Of a stretch of 16,059 nt of DNA, positions 7,782 through 15,443 are shown in pieces. Numbering within the stretch: the first letter of the stretch is position 1; every line of letters starts with the position of its first letter. The position numbers and the translations under genes are program-made. Source of the DNA: Euperipatoides rowelli. Taxonomy: Eukaryota; Onychophora; Udeonychophora; Euonychophora; Peripatopsidae. The stretch lies in assembly GCA_003024985.2 (NCBI GenBank), contig PXIH01S0009313.1; one strand, 5' to 3'. The notes below the pieces were generated by a model that was not told the origin of the DNA, searched no databases, and was given only the letters and a program-made list of their open reading frames with translations.

Positions 7782-7865
7782 TGAGTCAGTTATGAATTAT
7801 TTCTTCACTGTGAATGAATCATGACTGACTCATTCATCACTCACAATGGATGGGTGAATCATTCA
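7782..7865. repeat. Inverted TGAATGA(A/G)TCA repeat with AP-1-like sites
   Basis: TGAATGAATCA (7811-7821) and TGACTCATTCA (7826-7836) pair at 10 of 11 around TGAC. TGAGTCA (7782-7788) and TGACTCA (7826-7832) are AP-1-like. TGAATGA words continue to about 7880. The words resemble the tandem array that starts near 8104, so this may be a degenerate extension of it. Confidence 0.5.
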
Positions 7866-8103
7866 AAAAAGATGAGTGAATCGTGCATGCTTCCATTGAG
7901 ATGTTCATTTCACGATTATCAAAAAATACTTTTAACTAATTTTTACTATAAGAATTTTTAGGATTTTTTAAAATAAATCTGACTCAAATGTCTTAACTAA
8001 AATTAAGTATGGCAAAAATGTAAAAGAAAATGCTAATCTCACTGGCAATTCGCAATATAAAAAATAGAGAATCATTTGCTCATTATGAATAAATCATCCT
8101 GGA

Positions 8104-8790
8104 TGACTCACTTTGGTGAATGAGGTTGTCAACTAGTTCACCAAATATAAATGCCTCTGATCCATATAATGAATGAGTCACTTTGGTGAATGAGCTTGTG
8201 AACTAGTTCACCAAATATGAATACCTCATACCTATATAAATGAATCAGGATTGACTCACTTTGGTGAATGATCTTGCAAACTAGTTTATCAAATATGAAT
8301 GTCTCTAACCAGATAAATAAATCATCATGAATGGGCTCACTTTGGTGAGTGAGCTTGTGAACTAGTTCAGTAAAAATGAATGCCTCTTGATCCATATAAA
8401 TGAATCCTCATGAGTTACTCACATTGGTGAGTGATCTTGTGAACTAGTTAAAAAATGAATGCCTCTGACCCATATAAACATATAATGAATGATTCACTTT
8501 GGTTAATTGTGGACTAGTTCATCAAATATGAATGCTTTTGACCCATATAAACAAATTAACATGAATAACTCACTTTGGTGAATGGGTTTGTGAACTAGTA
8601 CACTAAACATAATGCCTCTGATCATACAATTATTAATAATGCCACAGTTTGGTGAATGTGCTTGTGAACTAGTTCACCAAATATTAATGTTTATGACATA
8701 AATGAGTCTCAAGACTGACTAACATTGGTGAGTGAGCTTGTAAACTAGTTCAGCAGAAATGAAGACCTCTGAATCATATAATAAATCATG
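8104..8790. repeat. Minisatellite-like array, about nine 70-82 bp units
   Basis: The core TCACTTTGGTGAATGAG, then TTGTGAACTAGTTCACCAAA, then ATGCCTCTGA and CCATATAA recurs with the first element starting near 8109, 8179, 8257, 8338, 8420, 8495, 8571, 8643 and 8719 (spacings 70 to 82). The units are diverged. GTGAACTAGTTCAC is a 14-bp palindrome, and TTTGGTGAA pairs with TTCACCAAA, so each unit can fold into a hairpin. The first three units begin with TGACTCA or TGAGTCA. A minus-strand frame (8138-8395) stays open only because several periods are near multiples of three; I do not treat it as a gene. Confidence 0.9.
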
Positions 8791-8924
8791 GTGTACTATT
8801 GTAAGCCTACATTATAATAAATGGGAAATTGTGCCTGTGACAATTGATGCCAACCCAAATATCATGCGGTTAACATAATGATTTAGTGAAATTTCTTATT
8901 GAAGTACTTCAGCACCCTATTGTG
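8791..8924. other. Spacer between repeat array and hAT transposase relic
   Basis: I found no clear transposon left end here, so the hAT element that supplied the following transposase fragment is probably truncated on this side. Confidence 0.4.
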
Positions 8925-9150
8925 CAGTTCCATTGAATTATACACCAAGAACATTTTGAATGAAAGATAGTATGAAGTCATTTGAAAGTGTACTCTCGGT
9001 GGTAACTAAAATTTTGAACTTTATATCTGCGCATGCTCTAAATAATCGCCAGTTCACAAACATGTTAGATGAGATGGAGCTCAATATGGCCGACTTCTTA
9101 TGTACAATAATTTTTGCTGGCTTAGTTATGGTGGCACACTAGACATTTGA
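8925..9150 (+). pseudogene. Decayed hAT-superfamily transposase fragment
   Basis: From ATG at 8972 (an earlier ATG at 8960 is in the same frame) the translation MKSFESVLSVVTKILNFISA, then HALNNRQFTNMLDEMELNMA matches the pattern of a conserved region in hAT transposases of the GTF2IRD2/ZBED5/FAM200 group: V..V.KI.NFIRA.GLN.RQF, then an acidic stretch. Just upstream, another frame gives FH-stop-IIHQEHFE, like the CIIHQE.L motif that precedes this region in the family. Just downstream, a plus-one shift gives NNFCWLSYGG, like the VRWLSRG motif that follows it. At least two frameshifts and several stops mark it as dead. The C-terminal dimerisation part is absent. Host proteins of the same origin exist, but the breaks argue for transposon debris. 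Confidence 0.7.
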
Positions 9151-9206
9151 AAGTAATATATCGAACTTCAAGTGACACGCTAATCTGAAAAGATTCGCCA
9201 TCCCTG
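9151..9206 (-). mobile_element. hAT-like terminal sequence beside the transposase relic
   Basis: Read from 9206 on the minus strand the end is CAGGGATGGCGAATCTTTTC followed by AGATTAGCGTGTCAC, very like the CAGGGGTGGCGAACC...GTGCCAC ends of hAT elements. It starts 56 bp after the transposase relic ends, so most of the transposase C-terminus was deleted. The adjacent GTCTAGAC (9207-9214) would be the 8-bp target copy; no left partner was found. Confidence 0.55.
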
Positions 9207-9214
9207 GTCTAGAC

Positions 9215-9654
9215 TCTTTGTTTATAGCAACCCTAACATGACATTGTGATATACTTTGGCTTTCATTGCAGTTTTATTAATGGATTTCTTGAGCTATTGT
9301 ATTATTGATTGGAGTTAATTACATTTTTTGAAAAAAGATCTTTATTCCAACATTCTATGGATTTAACATTTACATGTAAAATTAAGTTTCACATAAACGA
9401 AGTAGATATTTATAGTATCTTTTACTGTGAACTTTTGCAACTTTGCTGTTTTTCTTTAGTGTTTTATCAATCTAAGTTTGCAGTATTTGCCATCATTGAA
9501 ACAACGTTATTATATCAACAAATTGATTATTATCCAATTTTAAATAACTTCTCTTATGAATAATATGAAATTTGGCATAATTATTTTATTTGCACTGGAA
9601 AAAAAAATATTATTTTCGGTCTTATCTAGTTTTCTTGACTGAATCCTTTTATAT
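9215..9654. other. AT-rich stretch with an unconvincing open frame
   Basis: A plus-strand frame from a TTG at 9309 to 9563 stays open for 84 codons but is Phe/Leu/Ile/Tyr-heavy, as expected from T-rich DNA. It lacks splice or start context, so I do not call a gene. Confidence 0.45.
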
Positions 9655-9662
9655 ATTCAGTT

Positions 9663-10229
9663 CAGTGGCATAGCTAGAGATTAAATGGCCCTAGACCTAA
9701 AGTCATGAAAGGCCCATGTGCAGGGGGGGGGGGTCTTGGGTCTGGTGGAGGGATATGGGTTTGAGGCAAAGCCCCCTGAACATTTTTTTCAAGAGATGAA
9801 TTTGTTTCATTTTTATTACAAAATATACCCATAAATTATTAAATGTTCCTAGACTATCATATTTGATTATTTACTATTATTCTTATTATGGTATTGTAAA
9901 ATTAAACTTTATGGTAAGATGCAGCTTTTAAATTAACACATTACAAACCTTTTAATTCATTTGATTTTGCTATGCGCATTGAATTAAAAAACTTATAATT
10001 ACTCGAAAAGGGGGGAGGAAATATACAGTAGGCCTACTGTATTCGGTAGTCGCTTAGTGCATTTTTTTTTAAATTTTAACTCAGTTAAACTTGTCTTATT
10101 ATATTTAAAAAAAAAAATTCAACTTAATCTTTACTAAGATTAGTGTACTGTATGCTAAAAATTCACGGGGTCCCCATTGAGCTAGGGCCTCCGGACTACA
10201 TCTGGGCTTCCTGGGTGTAGCTACGTTTG
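9663..10229. mobile_element. hAT-type MITE, 567 bp, 8-bp target duplication
   Basis: ATTCAGTT flanks the element at 9655-9662 and 10230-10237. The left end is CAGTGGCATAGCTAGAG. The right end, reverse complemented, is CAAACGTAGCTACACCC, a 2-bp shorter diverged match to the CAGTGGCGTAGCTA-type end familiar from many animal hAT elements. GGGCC(C/T)-type words (9688, 9709, 10186) and G runs lie subterminally at both sides. There is no transposase. A 20-bp perfect palindrome lies inside. Confidence 0.75.
10023..10042. repeat. 20-bp perfect palindrome around AGGCCT
   Basis: ATACAGTAGGCCTACTGTAT is its own reverse complement. TAGGCCTA-type palindromes are frequent in echinoderm genomes, which is part of my guess at the organism. 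Confidence 0.8.
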
Positions 10230-10237
10230 ATTCAGTT

Positions 10238-11534
10238 GTTATAGTTTTCAAAATGAATCCTGATCCTATTTAAATGTACTGTATACTGTTTTAATGTGTG
10301 TAATGCAATCTCTTCAGAATACTAATTTTATAAGTTTTTTTTTAAATATCCAGTCATCATGTACTTGTTTAAATAATAGAAGTTTTGTGTAGTTTTATTA
10401 TGTGATTTTCATAGCCCACCTAATATTCATAGATTCTACATTTGTATTTTAGTAATTGTGCTTTTTAAAGAATAAAGTTTTTTTTTTAAAAAAAATAACA
10501 AACTTAGTTTTTTATTTAGTACTGAATGAACAAAAACATTTTGTTCGGGGGGTGGTGTGGGTTGGTGGGGAGGAAGGGCACCCTATGATAAGCACAGATC
10601 TGACTATAATATGTTAATGCATACAGTAGAAAGAAAGGCACGATAATTCTTTATGCCATATTGTCAATTTATAAAGATTTAATGAGAAAAAACCCAAAAA
10701 CAATAAATGATAATTCTTACCCAGGGTCTATTTATGAGAGGACCACATGAGCCCCTGCCCAAGGCAGCAGCGAAGCAAGGGGCAGTTGTGGAAAAATAAT
10801 TATTGCACCACATATGGACGGTGGACATGCATGATGCACCTACAGCTACAGACATGTGCAGCAAAACGACAAAACTGTAAAGGCTCAAACACTTGTTTAA
10901 AATAACAATAATGCTTATTGTATGATGATTTTTATCTGAATAATATAGTAAACTAATTTAAGTAAAGTTTTAAAAAAAGCACAAGTTAACACCAATATTT
11001 TTAGTTTATTTTTTTTTATATTTTTTTGGTGGGTCGGGTGGGTGAGCTTCCAGTGATTGCTTTGGCCACCGTTTTACCTAAAAAAAAAGGCACTGCTCTT
11101 CCCTTTTCTGTTCTATTGAAAAGTTAAAAAATAAAATAGCTTAGAGATGGGTGCCCTCTAGAGGTAATAAATAGAAATTTTTTTTTTTGCTAGTTTTAAT
11201 TTTTCGTTTCTTCTTATATTTAGGGATTAACCATGATTTTATATACTGTATGTGGGGGAGGATACTCTTCAACATCTCATAGAAAATATATAGGCCTGCT
11301 TATAAACAAAATATACTTTAAGTTCATTAAACTCAAAAAAAGATGCACAAATATTTTTATTTGTAATCTGGTTTATAATAAGCTAATTAGTAGAAACCCT
11401 GGACTTAAAATTTATCCATGATCTTTTAATTAAGCCCTGAATATTTAAAACTTTTTATCATTTAAAAAACTCTGACTTGTTTTTGTTTTACACAATGTTG
11501 TTTATTTTTAATTTTCATGTAAAGTCTGTGTCTT
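10238..11534. other. Long AT-rich stretch, one GC-richer patch at 10720-10860
   Basis: Most of this is AT-rich with G-rich runs (10546-10576, 11027-11043). The patch at 10720-10860 contains CCCAGGGTCTATTTATGAG and AAGGCAGCAGCGAAGCAAGG and looks like a fragment of a dispersed repeat, but I found no paired end or target duplication. The open frames at 10679-10888 (minus) and 11233-11421 (plus) have no supporting context. Confidence 0.4.
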
Positions 11535-11812
11535 ATCAATATTATTTTCAACTATGTCAGTTTAGTTTTATTTCGCTAAAAAAATGTTAATTTAAATCAT
11601 CAAATTTTCTTATTATATTTAAAAAGGTGTGAAAATCTAAGTTTTATACAATATTAGAAAATACTGATGACGTCATCTATTACATCATCTCAAACAGGAA
11701 TCAAAACAAACACCAGGTGTCAATTTTGATTTGTGTTTAAGATGATGTAATAGATGACAATCATTTTTTTTCTAACACTGCATGAAAGACTAGCATCTGG
11801 GTATCAAACTTA
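11535..11812 (+). repeat. Left arm of a long diverged inverted repeat
   Basis: Compared with the reverse complement of 14114-14257, this arm shares, in order, TATTTTCAACT, CATCAAATTTTCTTATT, AAAATCTAA, TTTTATA and TCTGGGTATCAAACT, with small gaps and roughly 75 to 80 percent identity by eye. In this arm the match is split by about 143 bp (11653-11795), nearly all of it the hairpin at 11654-11775, which is absent from the right arm. The pair encloses about 2.3 kb and looks like the terminal repeats of a larger DNA transposon. Confidence 0.6.
11654..11775. mobile_element. 122-nt foldback hairpin inserted in the left arm
   Basis: GTCATCTATTACATCATCT (11672-11690) pairs perfectly over 19 bp with 11740-11758. 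Inner segments (AATCAAAA with TTTTGATT, CACC with GGTG) and outer segments (TTAGAAAA with TTTTCTAA) extend the stem. A CRE-type TGACGTCA (11668-11675) lies at the stem base. Since the right arm of the surrounding inverted repeat lacks this segment, it is best explained as an inserted foldback MITE; a pre-miRNA-like hairpin is an alternative. Confidence 0.7.
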
Positions 11813-12158
11813 TCCTTACCCTTTTATACAAAATGGCATATGGGCTCAGAAACTTTAGTTTTTTTTATATTTAGAGTCCTAACCTTACCCATACCTAGGG
11901 ATCCCAGATTTAAAAACATAAAATAAGGGATAACCCGGTTTGGACGTGGGGAGAGGTTAAAAAAAAAAAAAAGTTTAGTTACCGGTATTGTTATCCTCTT
12001 CAATTAGTTCAATTTCTTTTATTTATTTAATTTAATTATATACGGAGTATCATGAGACATGCTCAACAGTAAACACTTCCCAATATGAGTATGGTGTCTC
12101 GTATTTTAGCCACAATAATAAGAGTTTATCGCTATTTTTTTTTCCTGCAATGGGGAAT

Positions 12159-12643
12159 TAGGGTTGCCAGATTTGTTTTTGAGAAAAAAGGAATATTTTC
12201 ACAAAAAAATAAGGAAGATTCACAAAAAATAAGGTTTTCACAAAAAAATAAGGAAGATGTATGCAACATATAAATAATTTTGACTCAAGTCTTTACCAAT
12301 TTTAACTTGATTTTAATATTTAATATAAATATCTATTTATGAAAACGTGAAGTGTTGCTGTCATCACTCGTATTTAGCAGATGATTTGGCAGCCTGGATT
12401 AATTTTATACTATTTTGGTTTTCAAAGAGAAATTCTCTGCATGTCTGATTGAAATTGAGAAACACCTGTAGTTCAGCTTTTATCAAGTCCACTGTACACT
12501 TATTTCTTACATCTGACCATTTATACTTTATACTTTTTAAAAAAATTAAAAAAAAAAACGTGCAAAAGCCCCAAAATACGAAAGACGTATTTTAAAGTAA
12601 AAAACGTAAGAATACGGAAAAAACGTACAATATGGCAACTCTA
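12159..12643. mobile_element. hAT-type MITE, 485 bp, exact 8-bp target duplication
   Basis: TGGGGAAT is present at 12151-12158 and 12644-12651. The element starts TAGGGTTGCCA and ends TGGCAACTCTA, whose reverse complement is TAGAGTTGCCA, so 10 of 11 terminal bases are inverted. Inside the left end, TTCACAAAAAAATAAGGAAG is repeated three times with variations. Inside the right end are several CGTA words (GACGTATTTT, AACGTAAGAATACGG, AACGTAC). No transposase frame exists. The frame at 12085-12273 crosses the left boundary and is not a gene. Confidence 0.85.
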
Positions 12644-13218
12644 TGGGGAATTAACATTTTTACATTTGAAAATAGGTTTTGTAGGCTGCTTTTATAATTT
12701 TTTTGTACTGACATTTTTTTTTTATTTGTCAAGCCCTCCAGACTGCCATAATTTAGCCTTTTGTAAAAAATTGTTATTCCTTAATTTTGTTCATATCATT
12801 TTGATTTTTGAGATTCTTTACACTAATTAGTTATTCTATTAGTGGGAAAAAAATTAAGTCTCTGGCTTTATTAAAAATAAATAAATTAATGTGCCTATTT
12901 AAAAACAACAACACAAAAGCACTCTCTTTTAAATATGTTTTTTTTTTTTAAGATCGCAAAAATAATTATTATAATCGGGATTTATTTGTAGCTGCACACT
13001 AAATGTTGTTATTTACAGTATATGATTGTTTTCCATTACACAGCCAATCAAAGCGTCTAGAATTATTTACTGCAGGTTATATCAAATTGAAGTAACCTTA
13101 CTGGAACTCTGCATGTTGTGCCTGCATAGCTTCCTCATAAATGGTCAAATATTTCTATTACTTTTTTTCTTTTAATATTTACAATATTAGTTCGTAATTA
13201 AATAAATCATTTTCTTGG

Positions 13219-13422
13219 TCAGATGATATGCGCTCTCTCGTTTTCAAACTCAGACGACAGTGATAAACTGTTAACACTAATGTGATTGACGTCTGATGGA
13301 CTGAATTCTGAATCGCAAGAAAGATATAATTCTTCTAAATACAAACTAGAATTTTCATAAAGCACATGTAAAATGTTTCTTCTCCAATTATTGGAGTTTT
13401 TCTGTTTTTTTTTTTTTTTCAT
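13219..13422 (-). CDS. Open minus-strand frame, Lys-rich start and acidic Ser-rich tail
   Basis: ATG at 13422 is followed by an A-run encoding MKKKKKQKNSNNWRRN, then ILHVLYENSSLYLEELYLSC, then DSEFSPSDVNHISVNSLSLS and a short charged end before TGA at 13219-13221. The acidic, serine-rich part resembles the low-complexity N-termini of many DNA-transposon proteins, and the frame lies inside the 11.5-14.3 kb inverted-repeat structure; both points suggest a transposon relic. No catalytic motif is visible, and the length (67 codons) is far short of a transposase. I do not recognise it. Confidence 0.25.
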   Translation of the reverse strand: MKKKKKQKNSNNWRRNILHVLYENSSLYLEELYLSCDSEFSPSDVNHISVNSLSLSSEFENERAHII

Positions 13423-13597
13423 AAACAAAATCTTGATGTACTGGGCAAGCTATTACTTGCCACTAAACAAACAAGGAAAACGAAATTAATAAAATTGTGC
13501 AAATCGGTAAACACGATAAATTATAAATGCGTCATTAAAAATGATTTAAATTGCCTATATATTAAAGTTGCATAACTACAGAACAATACTATAACAG

Positions 13598-13780
13598 TTA
13601 AAGGTATGTGCGTTTACTAAAAATAAAAATATACGCGAGAAAATTGATTGACCGATTTATCTCGGGGATAGGATGCGCATCTTTATAATAATGCCCGAGG
13701 TATATCGGCGTCGGCTGTGAAAGTGGTATAGGTTTTAATTTGTATTTTGAAAAGAATGAGATCACAAACAGTGTTGGAGG
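13598..13780 (-). other. Open minus-strand frame of 60 codons without a start
   Basis: This stretch of relatively high G+C stays open on the minus strand from just after a TAA at 13781-13783 to TAA at 13598-13600. It reads KPIPLSQPTPIYLGHYYKDA, then HPIPEINRSINFLAYIF. There is no ATG. A TATAAAG-like word near 13690 on the same strand, upstream of the ATG at 13422, would alternatively make this a promoter and 5' leader for the frame at 13219-13422. Neither reading is secure. Confidence 0.2.
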
Positions 13781-14113
13781 TTAAAGTTAAAAAATATATA
13801 TTCTATTCATACATTCGTATCAATTTTTAAAATAAGGAATAACCAATATAAAAATACGGGGCATTTTAATATTACAATCACATTTGACGGGATAAGGGGA
13901 CACATCTCTAAAATACGATACAACCCATATTAATAGGGCTATATGGGATCCCCATACCCGTACCTCTAACTCCAACTACGTGTGAAATCCACTATGATAA
14001 TCAAGAGTTGCAATATACTTATTTTGATCATTTTGACACAGCTTTCAGCGACCCGACTATTAACCAATCAATGGCCGTCAATGGCGAGTTTTGTCAGGAA
14101 TGGTAAAAAATTA

Positions 14114-14257
14114 GTTTGATACCCAGACGATATTTATAAAAGTTAGATTTTAACATCTTTTTTAAAGGAAATAAGAAAATTTGATGAATTAAACATAAAT
14201 TATTTGGGAAAAATAAAATAAAATTAAGAAAGTTGAAAATAGCAATGATAATATATT
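14114..14257 (-). repeat. Right arm of the long diverged inverted repeat
   Basis: The reverse complement carries TCTGGGTATCAAACT exactly as at 11796-11812, with TTTTATA, AAAATCTAA, CATCAAATTTTCTTATT and TATTTTCAACT in the same order and spacing as the left arm. It lacks the 143-bp insertion seen on the left, so it shows the uninterrupted state of the arm. Confidence 0.6.
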
Positions 14258-14285
14258 TTAACTAAATATAAATAGTCTAGGGATT

Positions 14286-14334
14286 ATAATTATTTTTAAA
14301 CATTTTTTTTTTAAAAATGTTTAAAAATAATTAT
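14286..14334. repeat. Perfect 22-bp AT-rich hairpin, 5-nt loop
   Basis: ATAATTATTTTTAAACATTT plus TT (14286-14307) pairs perfectly with 14313-14334 around TTTTT. It lies just outside the right arm of the long inverted repeat and may be a separate foldback insertion. Confidence 0.85.
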
Positions 14335-14640
14335 TGTTAGCAATTTTTTTAAAGAATAAATATTTATTTTCATAAAATTAAAATAAGCAATGGTTTCGCA
14401 ATAATCCCGCAGTGTCATTTAGCTGTCGGCAAGTTTTTTTCTTCTTAAATACCGTAAATAATTGTTACTAGGATTCAAACTCCTTTCCTGGATGTAATTC
14501 ATATGTCGTCGATTAAAATTTTCAGTCAAATTTTCTCACAAAAAAATATGTACATATAGTACATTAACTTAGAACTATAGCTAATTTCAGTTGTTTTTTT
14601 TTTTTAAATAATAATTTAAAAGCTTTTAAATTTTTTTTTT
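14335..14640. other. AT-rich stretch upstream of the exon
   Basis: No gene or mobile feature is supported. GATTCAAACTCC (14472) recalls a tRNA B-box but no cloverleaf could be drawn. The end merges into the poly-T tract of the following acceptor. Confidence 0.45.
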
Positions 14641-14653
14641 TTGCACTATATAG

Positions 14654-14802
14654 GATCTCACTTTGGTGTATGGAAATTTTTACAAGATAAGCTCAGTTGT
14701 GCCTGGGAAAAAGTCCATCAGTTTGTATCGAAGCGGCAAGATGCTTTGGCCCCAGCTTTTATCAGAGGATTAGGCAAACTCATGATNCGAGGAGATAGAA
14801 AG
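14654..14802 (+). CDS. Probable internal coding exon, unassigned gene
   Basis: A poly-T tract followed by GCACTATATAG gives an acceptor at 14653, and AAAG|GTATGACT gives a donor at 14803. The exon is 149 bp: two bases completing a split codon, then 49 full codons ending in phase 0. The translation reads SHFGVWKFLQDKLSCAWEKV, then HQFVSKRQDALAPAFIRGLG and KLMxRGDRK, where x is Ile or Met because base 14787 is N. The other two frames contain stops. The mixed composition with two Trp, the higher G+C and both splice sites make this the most convincing host exon in the window. I could not place it in a protein family. The partner exons are not identified. A diverged copy of the tandem-array unit lies just downstream. 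Confidence 0.65.
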
Positions 14803-14815
14803 GTATGACTATTTT

Positions 14816-14870
14816 ACAATGGTGAGTGAGGTAGAACTAGTTCATCAAAAAATGATACTTTCATAATGGA
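14816..14870. repeat. Dispersed copy of the 8.1-8.8 kb array unit
   Basis: ACAATGGTGAGTGAGG, then AGAACTAGTTCATCAAAAAA and TGATACTTTCATAATGGA follow the order of array unit five (CACATTGGTGAGTGATC, GTGAACTAGTTAAAAAATGA). It starts 13 bp after the exon ending at 14802, in the presumed intron. Confidence 0.6.
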
Positions 14871-15112
14871 TAGTTCACTAGCATGACTTCAGCTACTTTT
14901 TTTTGTGTTGAATTTTTAAAGCACATGATTTGCATCAGATTTTTTGTTAATTTAATGATAGCCATAAATGGTTCCTTTTATCTTGGTCATGCAAAGTAAT
15001 TCCCACATTGTAACTCCCACATTCTTAAGTCATTTACCATGAATCGATCATTCATGCCTGACCATAGGCTTAAGGTGGAAGTTTTTTTGGGGTGGGGGTA
15101 GCTAGAGAACTT

Positions 15113-15131
15113 TAACATTAGTCTAATGTTA
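15113..15131. repeat. 8-bp inverted repeat, 3-nt loop
   Basis: TAACATTA, GTC, TAATGTTA. It directly precedes the GATTTTGATA repeat. Confidence 0.5.
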
Positions 15132-15135
15132 GACA

Positions 15136-15202
15136 GATTTTGATACTTTTTTTTTTGGTTGTCCGTACGTTTTGTTACCGTTTGATAAGATTTGATAAGT
15201 TT
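15136..15202. repeat. Second locus of the GATTTGATAAG repeat
   Basis: TTAGACAGATTTTGATAC with a T run and GTTGTCCGTACG, then GATTTGATAAG at 15189, repeats the organisation seen at 2998-3135 (TTAGACAGATTTGATAAGC, T run, GTTGTTCGTTG). Confidence 0.5.
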
Positions 15203-15443
15203 TTAGCTATTATATGCTAAGTCTAAAATTCAATAAGTGTTTTTTTTTTTTAATTGAGAATTTTATAGACATTTATTACAGTTTGTTAACTTTATATTAA
15301 AGTGTATTAACAGTGCTAATGTAAACTAAAGCTAAAATGGTTTATTTTTACTTTTAAAGTCATGTTTAATTCATCATTTCTTCATATTCAATTAAATAAT
15401 TAAGATAATCTCAGTTTATTAAGCCGTTTTTAAATTATGACAA
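15203..15443. other. AT-rich stretch without a recognised feature
   Basis: Only T and A runs and short AT-rich words are visible. Confidence 0.4.

Larger units (their letters stand above)
11896..13950. mobile_element. Tentative 2-kb hAT-like element with CCCATACC flanks
   Basis: CCCATACC occurs at 11888-11895 directly before TAGGGATCCCA, and again at 13951-13958 directly after TGGGATC. AAAATAAGG(G/A)ATAACC recurs near both ends (11920, 13828). The inverted match is short and centres on the palindrome GGGATCCC, and both flanks are in CCTAACC-like low-complexity sequence, so coincidence is a serious possibility. If real, it lies inside the long inverted repeat and contains the MITE at 12159. 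Confidence 0.22.

Noticed and set aside
7681-7824. 47-codon frame starting ATGGCTAAGCC
   Set aside because: The start context is acceptable, but the frame ends inside the inverted AP-1-like repeat and no splice or family evidence supports it.
8138-8395. 85-codon minus-strand frame with repeated FIF-ELVHKLIHQS units
   Set aside because: It is the translation of the tandem array; it stays open only because several unit lengths are near multiples of three, and it has no conserved continuation.
9309-9563. 84-codon plus-strand frame
   Set aside because: It begins at TTG, and the Phe/Leu/Tyr-heavy composition is what T-rich DNA gives by chance.
10679-10888. 69-codon minus-strand frame with a Cys/Gly/Ala-rich middle
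   Set aside because: The odd composition comes from the GC-richer repeat-like patch; no start context, splice site or family resemblance.
12085-12273. 62-codon plus-strand frame
   Set aside because: It crosses the left boundary and target duplication of the hAT MITE at 12159 and includes its internal repeats.
14460-14500. tRNA-like B-box (GGAGTTTGAATCC on the minus strand)
   Set aside because: No A-box, anticodon arm or acceptor stem could be paired around it.
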